Shown: piece by piece, positions 17,457-25,956 of the stretch
How the letters are laid out: the number at the start of each line of letters is the position of its first letter
Numbering within the stretch: the first letter of the stretch is position 1
Origin: Malaciobacter mytili LMG 24559
GTDB taxonomy: Bacteria; Campylobacterota; Campylobacteria; Campylobacterales; Arcobacteraceae
Direction: 5' to 3'
DNA length: 64,000 bases
Assembly (NCBI RefSeq): GCF_003346775.1
Contig: NZ_CP031219.1
Span: 1,612,001-1,676,000, forward strand
Translations under genes and position numbers: made by a program
The notes under the pieces: generated by a model
What the model saw: the letters and a program-made list of their open reading frames with translations, nothing else
Databases searched by the model: none
Told to the model about the DNA's origin: nothing

Positions 17457-17505
17457 TGCCTTACAAAAATAATTACACAGAAAAAAAAAGAATAGGTTAA
17501 TATAT

Positions 17506-17913
17506 ATGAAAGTAGTAACAGGAGTAGTAGGTAACGATATTCATGTGGTTGCAAATCGACTAATTGAAATATCGTTACAAGCAAGAGGGTTTGAAGTATT
17601 TAATTTGGGAGTAAATACTTATCTTGAAGAGTTTATTGATGCAGTTATAGAAACTAACGCTGATATTTTACTAATTTCATCTTTAAATGGTGAAGCTGAG
17701 GGTTGGTGTAGGGAATTAAATATTCTTAAATCAAAATACCCTAAATTAAAAGATGTGATTTTTATGCTTGGAGGAAATCTTGCTGTGGGAGAAGCAAAGA
17801 CGCAAGAGATTGTTCCTAAGTTTAAAAATTATGGATTTGATTTGGTTTTCCATCAAGTAGATTTAAATACAGGTTTAGATGAATTAGAAAAATATGTTAA
17901 GGCGAGAAAATGA
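17506..17913 (+). CDS. glmS: Glutamate mutase (methylaspartate mutase) small subunit, B12-binding
   Basis: The S subunit carries adenosylcobalamin for the interconversion of L-glutamate and threo-3-methyl-L-aspartate. It is a Rossmann-like 135-residue protein with Asp11-x-His13, which supplies the lower axial histidine to cobalt, LISSLNGEAEGWCREL as the SxL segment and FMLGGNLAVG as the GG motif. The classical DxHxxG reads DIHVVA here, so Gly is replaced by Ala. The stop overlaps the glmE start by 4 bases (ATGA), consistent with a fixed-stoichiometry complex. Confidence 0.93.
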   Translation: MKVVTGVVGNDIHVVANRLIEISLQARGFEVFNLGVNTYLEEFIDAVIETNADILLISSLNGEAEGWCRELNILKSKYPKLKDVIFMLGGNLAVGEAKTQEIVPKFKNYGFDLVFHQVDLNTGLDELEKYVKARK

Positions 17914-19274
17914 GTTTACTTCAAGAAGAAAGAGAGATAATAGTTAGAAATGAATATGCAGACAACTTTGATTTTGCAGAAATTGAAGAGTTTGTAAAAA
18001 ATGCTAGCAAAAATCTATTTATTTCTCATACTTTTAAAAATTCAAAAAAGATGCTAGTTCAACCAAGAGGTGGTTTTCCAACATATAAAAAACAGTTTGC
18101 ACTAAATGAGTTTTTTGTTAATGCAAATGTTGATGTTTTACCACTTACAATTGATTCAAATACAAGACTTAATGATTATGCTATGTCTAAAAAAATGCTA
18201 AGACTTAGTGAAGAGAATGATGTGGATATGTTAAATGGGTATCCTCTTGTAAACCATGGATATAGAACAACTAGAAAGATGATTACACATTTTGATAAAC
18301 CAGTTAGTTTAAGACATGGAACACCAGATGCAAGATTATTAATTGAAACAGCTATTGCTTCAGGTATTTTTGAAATAGAAGGAGGTCCAATTACATATTT
18401 ACTTCCTTATTCAAAAAACTTTCCTTTAGATAAAGCCTTTTTATATTGGAAATATGTGGAAAGAATTTGTGCAAATTACTCAAAATTAAATGAACCAATT
18501 AATAGGGAGTCTTTTGGACCACTAACTGCAACTTTAGTTCCTCCTTGCGTTACAATTGTAATTCAATTATTAGAGATGCTTTTATCACTTGAAGAGGGAG
18601 TAAAATCTTTCTCTGTCTCTTTTTCTCAAAGTGGTTCGGTAAATCAAGATATAGTAACTAGTGCAGTATTAAAGAAAATGGCTAGATATTATGCAGAACA
18701 AATTAATTGTGGTGATGCAGATATTCACCTAGTATACCATCAATGGATGGGAGCATTTCCTTCAAATAAAGATTATTCAGAATCACTTATAAATACAGCA
18801 ACAGTAATTGCAAGTTTAGTAGGTGCTGATAAAATTATTACAAAAACAAGAGATGAAGCTTTTGGTATTCCAACAAAAGAAGCAAATGCTAAAACAGTTG
18901 CAAATACACAATATACTTTAAGAATCTTAAATGGTCTTCCAAATATAGTAGATAAAGAGGAAGAAGAGATTTTAGAAGCTGAAGTTAAATCTATTATGGA
19001 AGCTGTATTAAATGATAGTGCAGATACTTTATGGAGAAAAGTATTTAACTCTATTAAAAATGGGATTATTGATGTACCTTTTTCTCCTCATATTATAAAT
19101 AACAATGAAGTAGTAACAGTAAGAGATGCAAATAAAAATATTAGAATTATCAAAAGAGGAAAACTTCCTATTAGTGATAGATGTTTTGAATATGAAAAAT
19201 CAAAATGTGATTTAAATAAAGATGCCACTTCAATAGTAAATGATATTATACATGATATAGGAATTATGCAATGA
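17910..19274 (+). CDS. glmE: Glutamate mutase (methylaspartate mutase) catalytic subunit E
   Basis: The 454-residue E subunit forms the TIM barrel that binds glutamate and caps the B12 subunit. Recognisable blocks are LVQPRGGFPTYKKQFALNEF, PVSLRHGTPDARLLIETAIA, the SFGPLTATLVPPCVTIVIQL region and the barrel segment EQINCGDADIHLVYHQWMG. It overlaps glmS by 4 bases and glmL by 4 bases, so all three are translationally coupled. The family length (about 480) is nearly met. Confidence 0.93.
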   Translation: MSLLQEEREIIVRNEYADNFDFAEIEEFVKNASKNLFISHTFKNSKKMLVQPRGGFPTYKKQFALNEFFVNANVDVLPLTIDSNTRLNDYAMSKKMLRLSEENDVDMLNGYPLVNHGYRTTRKMITHFDKPVSLRHGTPDARLLIETAIASGIFEIEGGPITYLLPYSKNFPLDKAFLYWKYVERICANYSKLNEPINRESFGPLTATLVPPCVTIVIQLLEMLLSLEEGVKSFSVSFSQSGSVNQDIVTSAVLKKMARYYAEQINCGDADIHLVYHQWMGAFPSNKDYSESLINTATVIASLVGADKIITKTRDEAFGIPTKEANAKTVANTQYTLRILNGLPNIVDKEEEEILEAEVKSIMEAVLNDSADTLWRKVFNSIKNGIIDVPFSPHIINNNEVVTVRDANKNIRIIKRGKLPISDRCFEYEKSKCDLNKDATSIVNDIIHDIGIMQ

Positions 19275-20449
19275 AAAAGAACTTATTAGTAGATATAGGA
19301 AGTACATACTTTAAAGTTTGTGATGGAGAAGATATACAACAACACTTTAGAGATTTTAATAAAGATATATTTGATGATTTAAAATATAAATGTGCTGATA
19401 TAATAGAAAAGTATAAAAAAGAAGAGGTATTTATATGTTCTTCTGCAAATGGTGGTTTAAGTACCTTAATTATAGGAATCACAAACTCTTTTTCATTAAA
19501 ATATGCCACAAATATTGCCTTTAATTCAGGGATTAATATTATAGATACAGTTTTATATCAAAATATAAAAAATAGCTCAATTCCAAGTGATTTAATAGAT
19601 GTGGTTATAATAACTGGTGGGATTGATAGTGTAAGTGATATTTTTAATGAAGATTTATTTACTTATTTAGAGCAAGTAAATTATTCTAATATAGTTTATG
19701 TTGGAAATGAAAATGATGCTAAATTTTTAAGCCAAAATATTAAAAATTTAGTTGTATTACCAAATATTATTACAAATAAACTTCAAGTTAATGAAAATGA
19801 ATTAAAAGAGTATTTAACAAACCTTTATCAAGCAGATATAGAAGGTAAAGAAGATATAAAACATCTATATAATATCACTTCAAACCAAATATACTCTACT
19901 CCATATATAGTAAATAGAACTCTACCACTTATAAATAATATGTTTAAAGTAGCAGACCCTTTTATTTTAGTTGATATAGGTGGGGCAACAACTGATATTC
20001 ATTATAGTACAACTTTAGTAAATGATAATATGGTAAAAAACAATGAATATGATAGACTTGTATTTAAAAAACTTGGAGTTTATAAATCAAAAGAGTCTTT
20101 AATATATGCAGCTAAAAACAATGAGTTTGTTTATGAGTTATTAGCACATATGAATGTAACAGAAAATATTTTTCAAGAAGATAGTGATAAGGCACTAAGA
20201 ACTTTAATGAAACTTGCTATTTTCTTAGTTTTATATAAAGTTTCAGAAGCTCATCCTTTATATGTACATTTAAAACTAGATTTATTAAAATCAATTGTAT
20301 TAACAGGTGGAATTACAAAAGTTTTAAAACAAGAAGAAGCAGAAGATATTGTAGGGTTTTTCTATAAAAAGATTTTAAATACAACTATAAAGCCAAATAT
20401 AGTATTAGATAGTAACTATGAAATTTGGACTTTAGGAATAACACAATAA
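19271..20449 (+). CDS. glmL: Glutamate mutase reactivating ATPase (MutL/GlmL)
   Basis: A 392-residue ASKHA-type ATPase: phosphate-1 motif LLVDIGSTYFKVCDG at the N-terminus and a second nucleotide motif FILVDIGGATTDIHYS in the middle, followed by SIVLTGGITKVLKQ. GlmL proteins sit between or beside the mutase subunits and are thought to exchange damaged cobalamin. At 392 residues it is shorter than the 460-or-so usual for the family. Its ATG overlaps the glmE stop. Its presence supports a working mutase rather than a decayed pair. Confidence 0.88.
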   Translation: MKKNLLVDIGSTYFKVCDGEDIQQHFRDFNKDIFDDLKYKCADIIEKYKKEEVFICSSANGGLSTLIIGITNSFSLKYATNIAFNSGINIIDTVLYQNIKNSSIPSDLIDVVIITGGIDSVSDIFNEDLFTYLEQVNYSNIVYVGNENDAKFLSQNIKNLVVLPNIITNKLQVNENELKEYLTNLYQADIEGKEDIKHLYNITSNQIYSTPYIVNRTLPLINNMFKVADPFILVDIGGATTDIHYSTTLVNDNMVKNNEYDRLVFKKLGVYKSKESLIYAAKNNEFVYELLAHMNVTENIFQEDSDKALRTLMKLAIFLVLYKVSEAHPLYVHLKLDLLKSIVLTGGITKVLKQEEAEDIVGFFYKKILNTTIKPNIVLDSNYEIWTLGITQ

Positions 20450-20458
20450 GGAGATAAA

Positions 20459-22033
20459 ATGTCAATTAACTGCATAAGAACACTTTTAGAAGATGCAAAT
20501 ATTTCACATAATGAAAAAATTGCATTAATACATAATGAAAATAAAATAACATATGGTGAGCTTTTTACTAAGGTTAATCAAGTAGCATTTTATCTTAAAG
20601 AGCTTGATTTACCTAAAGGTAGTAGAATAGGAATTTATTCAAATAAATCAATTGACCAAGTAATAGCTATTTTAGCTATTTTATCAACTGATTATATTTT
20701 AGTTCCTTTAACTAGAATGCTGCAACCAGAGCAAGTTGAATATATAATTCAAGATTGTGATATAAAATGTATTATTACAGATAAATTAAAAGTTGAGAAT
20801 ATCGAAGAGATAAACTTTAATGGGAAAATAATCTCTTATGAAAGAACAGATAAAAATTTTGCTTCTTTTGAAGAGATTTACAAATATTATAATAAACCAT
20901 ATATTTGTGATGTAAATGGACATGACAATGCAGTAATTACTTACTCTTTTGGATTAACAGGAAAACCAAAAGGTATTGTAATTTCACATAGAAATTTAAT
21001 TGATTCTGCTAGGGTTGTATCTCAATATTTACAATTAAAAGAAGAAGATATAATTTCTGGACTTTTAATTTTTAATTTAGATTATGGTTTAAATCAAATC
21101 TTTTGTAGTTTATATAAAAGAGCAACTTTAGCTTTACATAGATTTATTTTACCAAATGATTTTTATAATCATATAATAAATGATAAGGTTACAGTATTAC
21201 CATTGATGCCTATAAATATTACTCAAATGTTTGATGAAGAAGAGCATAAATTACCAAGTGCACAATTATTATCAAATGTTAGAATTATTACTTCATCAGG
21301 TGGAAATGTAACAGCTAAGATGATTAAAGATATTGAAAAATATTTTATTAATGCAAAGTTTTACTCTATGCATGGTTTAACAGAAGCTTTTAGATCAACA
21401 TATTTAGACCCAACACAAATAAAAATAAGACCTGATTCTATTGGAAAAGCAATTCCTGATGTGGAACTTTATGTTATAAATGAAGAAGGAAATGAGTGTA
21501 AACCAAGAGAAGTTGGAGAGCTTATTCATAGGGGAGGATATATTTATAGAGGTTTTTGGAATGCCCCTGTTGAAACAAAAGAGAGATTTAAATCTATTAA
21601 AATCTTAAAAAATGTAATCAATTTAGAAGGTCATTTATGTGATGAGGTAGTTGTTGCAAGTGGAGATTATGTTTATAAAGATGAAGAAGGATATTTTTAC
21701 TTTGTATCAAGACGAGATGATATGATTAAAACAAGAGGATTTAGAGTAAGTCCATATGAAATAGAATCAGTAGTTTCAAAAAACTTTCCTCAAATAGAAC
21801 AATGTGCTGTTTTTTCAATAGAAAATCAAGAAATTGAAGAAGAAATTGTATTGGTGTATTCAAGTAGAAGTGAAATTCCAACAAATGAAATAATATTTGA
21901 GTTAAAAAATCATTTAGCTTCATATATGTTGCCAAGTAAGATTTATTATAGGAAATCTTTACCACTAATTCCTAGTGATAAAAATAAAATAAATAAAGAA
22001 ATTTTAAAAAATGACATTATAAATAATATTTAA
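20459..22033 (+). CDS. AMP-forming acyl/amino-acid ligase
   Basis: A 524-residue ANL-superfamily adenylating enzyme. Core motifs are the P-loop TYSFGLTGKPKGIVISHRNL (FGLTG in place of the usual SGTTG), MHGLTEAFRSTYL (motif A5), PDSIGKAIPDVELYV, GDYVYKDEEGYFYFVSRRDD (A7-A8) and a C-terminal lysine region (SDKNKINKEIL). The A5/A6 segment resembles, from memory, the acyl ligases associated with exosortase A loci. AAGGAG precedes the ATG, 9 bases after glmL. The position suggests it activates 3-methylaspartate or a product of it, but this is inference. No carrier protein is adjacent. Confidence 0.85.
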   Translation: MSINCIRTLLEDANISHNEKIALIHNENKITYGELFTKVNQVAFYLKELDLPKGSRIGIYSNKSIDQVIAILAILSTDYILVPLTRMLQPEQVEYIIQDCDIKCIITDKLKVENIEEINFNGKIISYERTDKNFASFEEIYKYYNKPYICDVNGHDNAVITYSFGLTGKPKGIVISHRNLIDSARVVSQYLQLKEEDIISGLLIFNLDYGLNQIFCSLYKRATLALHRFILPNDFYNHIINDKVTVLPLMPINITQMFDEEEHKLPSAQLLSNVRIITSSGGNVTAKMIKDIEKYFINAKFYSMHGLTEAFRSTYLDPTQIKIRPDSIGKAIPDVELYVINEEGNECKPREVGELIHRGGYIYRGFWNAPVETKERFKSIKILKNVINLEGHLCDEVVVASGDYVYKDEEGYFYFVSRRDDMIKTRGFRVSPYEIESVVSKNFPQIEQCAVFSIENQEIEEEIVLVYSSRSEIPTNEIIFELKNHLASYMLPSKIYYRKSLPLIPSDKNKINKEILKNDIINNI

Positions 22034-22077
22034 GTGTGTAAAAAGGTAAACTTTCTTTCTTAAATTTTTTTTAAATT

Positions 22078-22091
22078 TTGATATAAATCAA
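22078..22091 (+). promoter_or_regulatory. Perfect FNR/CRP-type box upstream of cytochrome c gene
   Basis: TTGATATAAATCAA matches the FNR consensus TTGAT-N4-ATCAA exactly. The centre (22084.5) is about 41.5 bases upstream of the start site predicted from the -10 box at 22114-22119, which is the standard class II activation position. Confidence 0.6.
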
Positions 22092-22113
22092 ACATTTAAA
22101 AGTTTATTTCATA

Positions 22114-22119
22114 TACAAT
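22114..22119 (+). promoter_or_regulatory. Candidate -10 box of the cytochrome c gene
   Basis: TACAAT lies 29 bases before the ATG and 22 bases after the FNR-type box, which fits an activator-dependent promoter lacking a -35 box. Confidence 0.45.
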
Positions 22120-22148
22120 GTCAAATAAATAAAAAAAGGATTGTCAAA

Positions 22149-22436
22149 ATGAAAAAAATATTAATCGCAACTTCACTTCTTGCATGTTCAGTATTTGCTG
22201 CTGATGGTGCTGCACTATATAAAAAATGTGCTACTTGTCATGGTGCAAATGGTGAAAAACCAGCATTAGGTAAAAGTAAAATCATTAAAGATATGACTAA
22301 AGCTGATTTTATTGCTGCAATGAAAGGTTATAAAGATGGTTCTTATGGTGGAGCAATGAAAGGTTTAATGAAAGGTCAAGTTACTTCATTAAGCGATGCT
22401 GATATTGAAGCAATTGCAAACGTAATTGCAAAATAA
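22149..22436 (+). CDS. Small periplasmic cytochrome c (c553-like), copy 1
   Basis: A 95-residue precursor with a signal peptide (IATSLLACSVFAA) and a single haem-binding CATCH motif in KKCATCHGANGEKPALGKS. A distal methionine ligand is available in the GAMKGLMKGQV segment. It is a small electron carrier of the cytochrome c553 type used by microaerophiles. The copy at 44384-44689 is a close paralogue sharing almost the whole haem segment. The promoter carries an FNR-type box, which suggests oxygen or redox control. AAGGA precedes the ATG. Confidence 0.92.
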   Translation: MKKILIATSLLACSVFAADGAALYKKCATCHGANGEKPALGKSKIIKDMTKADFIAAMKGYKDGSYGGAMKGLMKGQVTSLSDADIEAIANVIAK

Positions 22437-22443
22437 TTGTTTT

Positions 22444-22470
22444 ATAACAACTAGATTTTCTAGTTGTTAT
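22444..22470. terminator. Bidirectional terminator
   Basis: ATAACAACTAGA (22444-22455) pairs perfectly with TCTAGTTGTTAT (22459-22470) around a 3-base loop. It separates the convergent cytochrome and GGDEF genes and covers the stop codon of the latter. Confidence 0.8.
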
Positions 22471-23309
22471 TGACTATAAACTATAGTATCTCTTCCTAAT
22501 TTTTTAGCTTTTAATAAAGCTTCATCTGCTTTTCTTAACATAATATCTTTGTTTTTATAATCACTAAAAAAAGAAACACCAATACTTACTGTTATACTAA
22601 TAGATTCTTTTGGATGGAAAATCTTTTGATATTTAATATCTTCTTTTAATCTAGAAACTGTCTCTTTTAAAAAATCTTTTGCACAAAAACATAAGATTAG
22701 GAACTCTTCTCCTGCATATCTATAAACTTCACCATTTAAAATATAAGCATACTCTTTTAATTTATTTGAAAGATATACTAAAACTTTGTCTCCATAATCA
22801 TGTCCAAATTCTTCGTTTATTCTTTTAAATCTATCGGCATCTATAAATACAGCATTTAGTAAAGAAGCATTATTTTGATTTATAAAAAGATTTAAATCAA
22901 ATTCCATTTTTCTTCTATTATAAATATTTGTAAGATGATCACGATTAATATGCTCTTCTAATTGGGCTTTTTCTTTTAATAGTTGTTCTATAAGATTATC
23001 TTTATAGTTTTCTTCTATATTTGTATTTTTTTGCTCAAGTATCTTTCCAAGCTCAAAAGAAAACTGATTTTTTTTGCCATCATAATCAATCTTTTTACAC
23101 TCAATTACAATAGAAGGCTTTTCTTCCCCTAATCCATTTGTCAAAGTTAGTTTTTTAACTTGTTTAATAGAATAGGAAATTCTATTATTTACAATTGTAG
23201 GTTCCAATAACTCTTTTTTCCAATATTTAGTTGTATCTTTTGTTATAAAAAAAGTTTTTTTAAGTAGTATATCTTCAAATAGTTTTTTATCAATAGAAAT
23301 CTTTAACAT
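22467..23309 (-). CDS. Soluble diguanylate cyclase with probable N-terminal ASCH-like domain
   Basis: The C-terminal half (from about residue 120) is a GGDEF domain with substrate metal residues (FIDADRFKRINEEFGH) and the active-site variant AGEEF at 199-203, which is still catalytically plausible. The first 95 residues have no membrane helix. Their pattern (ILLKKTFFITKDTTKYWKKEL, LTLTNGLGEEKPSIVIECKKI, FSFELGKILE) resembles ASCH/PUA-like domains, which bind RNA or nucleosides. I have not seen that combination described. The ASCH call rests on remembered sequence patterns only. The gene stands alone, converging on the cytochrome gene. Confidence 0.75.
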   Translation of the reverse strand: MLKISIDKKLFEDILLKKTFFITKDTTKYWKKELLEPTIVNNRISYSIKQVKKLTLTNGLGEEKPSIVIECKKIDYDGKKNQFSFELGKILEQKNTNIEENYKDNLIEQLLKEKAQLEEHINRDHLTNIYNRRKMEFDLNLFINQNNASLLNAVFIDADRFKRINEEFGHDYGDKVLVYLSNKLKEYAYILNGEVYRYAGEEFLILCFCAKDFLKETVSRLKEDIKYQKIFHPKESISITVSIGVSFFSDYKNKDIMLRKADEALLKAKKLGRDTIVYSQ

Positions 23310-23445
23310 AAAAGAATATTAACACTAAATATCTTAATTTCTATTTTACACTTTTAAATATAAGAAAAACTAATAATATATTCATCTTCTTTTAATATTA
23401 GTTTTAGTAATATTTCTAAAATTATACAATATAAGGAGTTCTTAT

Positions 23446-24606
23446 ATGAAATTAAGAGAAAAGTTTACACCAATGTGCTTTCTTGCTTCACTTGGTGCTG
23501 GTGGTTTGTCTGTTTCATTTTTTATGTATTTAATGTTTTTAGTTCCGCATAAAGAGACACCTATGCCAATTTTTGAGCAAATATTTCCAAAAATATTAGA
23601 AGGTTCATGGCTATCGTTTGTAATCTCATTTTCTTTAGTTTTTATAATCGCTTTTGCTTTTTTACATTTTAAATTTCTAATATGGAATACAAAACAATTT
23701 TTAGAATTTAGAAAAACTGAGAAATTTAAAGAGTTAATAAATTCAAATAATGAAGTATCTTTAATGACTATTCCTTTAACATATGCCATGACAATAAATG
23801 TATGTTTTGTATTGGGTGCTGTATTTGTACCAAATTTATGGAGTATAGTTGAATATATGTTTCCTTTTGCCTTAATTGGATTTATGGTTGCAGGATATTT
23901 TGCACTTAAAATTTTTATTAACTATTTTACAAGAATATTAGTAAGTGGTCATTTTGATTTTACAAAAAACAATAACTTATCACAAATGATTTCTATTTTT
24001 GCTTTTTCTATGGTTGCAGTAGGCTTTGCTGCACCTGGTGCTATGAGTCATAATTTAACAATAAATGCAATTGGTATTTTTGGTTCACTATTTTTCACAT
24101 CAATTGCAGTTTTATTACTAATTATAAAACTTACAATGGGGTTTAAAAATATGTTTGAACAAGGTATTTCAATAGAGGCTTCACCTTCATTATGGATAAT
24201 TATACCAATATTAACTCTACTTGGGATTACTATGGTTAGAATCTCTTTTGGACTTGACCATCATTTTAATTCACCTTTAACAAAATCATCACTATTTACT
24301 TTAACTTCTGTAATAGTTGCTTTACAGATAATCTTTGGTCTTTTAGGTTATAAAGTAATGAAACATATAGGATATTTTGAAAAGTATATAGAAAGTGAAG
24401 ATAGATCTCCTGTATCATTTGCACTTATTTGTCCTGGAGTAGCATTTTTTGTATTTGGAATGTTTTTTATAAATTTTGGATTAACTTTTAATCAAGTAGT
24501 TGATAAATACTCTCTTGCATATTTTTTATTAATGGTTCCATTTATTTTTATTCAATATAGAACTATTGTATATTTCTTTAAACTTAAAAGAAAATTCAAC
24601 TTTTAA
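23446..24606 (+). CDS. Multi-pass membrane protein, SLAC1/TDT-like
   Basis: A 386-residue protein with about ten hydrophobic helices starting at LGAGGLSVSFFMYLMFLVP. The arrangement and internal repeats resemble the TehA/SLAC1 (tellurite/dicarboxylate transporter or anion channel) fold. I also have a vague memory of an uncharacterised membrane family named TsoY in Campylobacterota that starts this way, but cannot confirm it. The ATG has an AAGGAG 8 bases upstream, and TATACAAT occurs just before. A substrate cannot be given. No in-frame TGA is present. Confidence 0.55.
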   Translation: MKLREKFTPMCFLASLGAGGLSVSFFMYLMFLVPHKETPMPIFEQIFPKILEGSWLSFVISFSLVFIIAFAFLHFKFLIWNTKQFLEFRKTEKFKELINSNNEVSLMTIPLTYAMTINVCFVLGAVFVPNLWSIVEYMFPFALIGFMVAGYFALKIFINYFTRILVSGHFDFTKNNNLSQMISIFAFSMVAVGFAAPGAMSHNLTINAIGIFGSLFFTSIAVLLLIIKLTMGFKNMFEQGISIEASPSLWIIIPILTLLGITMVRISFGLDHHFNSPLTKSSLFTLTSVIVALQIIFGLLGYKVMKHIGYFEKYIESEDRSPVSFALICPGVAFFVFGMFFINFGLTFNQVVDKYSLAYFLLMVPFIFIQYRTIVYFFKLKRKFNF

Positions 24607-24661
24607 AAACTCTGTATATGTTACAATCTTTGTAAAAAGATTGTAACTATAAGGAGTTATC

Positions 24662-25942
24662 ATGAAAAAAAACCTTTTTTTACTTATATTTATAACTATT
24701 TTTTTTACTGCTTGTAGTCAAAAAAATATTCCTATAAAAGATTTAGAAAATTATTCACAAGAACCAAAAGATTATTTAAATAAAGATTTATCATTTAAAA
24801 ACCAAAAAAACTATAATCAAGATTTTTATAAAAATTATTTTAAAGTATGGGAACAAGATACTCTTTTAATAGATAAAAAAAGTGCAACTTGGGGTTTTAA
24901 ATATAAAAAAAGAGCTATGTATTTACAAAACTTTTCTAAAGCTTCATCTACTTGGTTTAATAAACATATAGAAAATTCAAACTTTGAAGAATTTAATAAG
25001 CAAGTAAAAAAAGCAATTGTTATAAGAAATAGCAATTTAAAAGTTTTTCCTACAAATGAGATGATGTTTTATAATCCAAAAAATGCAGGACAAGGCTTTC
25101 CTTTTGATTACAACCAAAATTCATATATTAAGATAAATACTCCTATTTTAGTCTCTCATTTTTCAAAAGACAAAGCTTGGGTATTTGTAGAGTCTTATTT
25201 TGCTTATGGTTGGTTAAAAATAGATGATATTGCCTTTGTAGATAAAAAATTCATAGATAGTTTTAAAACTAAAAACTACTCAACTATTATAAAAGATAAA
25301 CTAAATATTTATGATGAATACTTTATTGAAAAAGTACAACTAGGAACTATTTTACCTAAATATAAAAATAAATATATAGTTGCTAAAAAAGACCAAAAAC
25401 ATAATGCATACTTAAAATTTATAGATATTGCAAAGGAAAATATTACAGATAAGCCTTTAGAATTTAATAATGTAAATCTTGAAAAAATTGCAAAAGAATT
25501 AATAGATGAGCAATATGGTTGGGGTGGTATTTTTGGCTTTAGAGATTGTTCAAGTTTTACTCAAGATTTTTTTATTGCTTTTGCTATAAATCTAGATAGA
25601 AATTCAAGAAAACAAACAACAAATGGTAAATACTATAAGTTTGAAAACCTTTCAAATAAACAAAAAAAAGAGTTTATTTTAAAATATGCAAAACCTTTTA
25701 AAACTTTAGTTTATCTTTATGGACATATTATGCTTTATATTGGAGAAAAAAACAATGAACCAGTGGTAATGCATAATGTTTGGGGAGTAAAAACAAGAGT
25801 TTTTTTCAATACTAAAGGAAGAAATATTATAGGAAAAAGTGTAATTACAACTTTAGAGTTTGGAAAAGAGTTACAAAATTATGATGATACTAAAAACACC
25901 CTAGATAGAATAGAAGGAATTGTTATTTTAGATGAGAAGTAG
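24662..25942 (+). CDS. SH3/NlpC-P60 cell-wall hydrolase lipoprotein
   Basis: The signal peptide ends in a lipobox (FFTACSQ), so the protein is anchored at a membrane facing the periplasm. The middle contains SH3-like strands (SHFSKDKAWVFVESYFAYGWLKIDDI). The C-terminal NlpC/P60 (C40) peptidase shows the catalytic Cys in FGFRDCSSFTQDFF, His in YGHIMLYIG and a final HNVWG. Such enzymes cut peptidoglycan stem peptides, usually between D-Glu and the diamino acid. The length is 426. ATAAGGAG precedes the ATG. It converges on the RND gene. Confidence 0.9.
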   Translation: MKKNLFLLIFITIFFTACSQKNIPIKDLENYSQEPKDYLNKDLSFKNQKNYNQDFYKNYFKVWEQDTLLIDKKSATWGFKYKKRAMYLQNFSKASSTWFNKHIENSNFEEFNKQVKKAIVIRNSNLKVFPTNEMMFYNPKNAGQGFPFDYNQNSYIKINTPILVSHFSKDKAWVFVESYFAYGWLKIDDIAFVDKKFIDSFKTKNYSTIIKDKLNIYDEYFIEKVQLGTILPKYKNKYIVAKKDQKHNAYLKFIDIAKENITDKPLEFNNVNLEKIAKELIDEQYGWGGIFGFRDCSSFTQDFFIAFAINLDRNSRKQTTNGKYYKFENLSNKQKKEFILKYAKPFKTLVYLYGHIMLYIGEKNNEPVVMHNVWGVKTRVFFNTKGRNIIGKSVITTLEFGKELQNYDDTKNTLDRIEGIVILDEK

Positions 25943-25956
25943 TTCCCTACTTCTCA
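25933..25956. terminator. Bidirectional terminator
   Basis: TGAGAAGTAG (25933-25942) pairs with CTACTTCTCA (25947-25956) around TTCC, between two convergent genes. It includes both stop codons. Confidence 0.7.

Noticed and set aside
17378-17505. Cobalamin riboswitch before the B12-dependent mutase genes
   Set aside because: The leader is only 128 bases long and shared with rraA; no B12-box or stable hairpin was seen.
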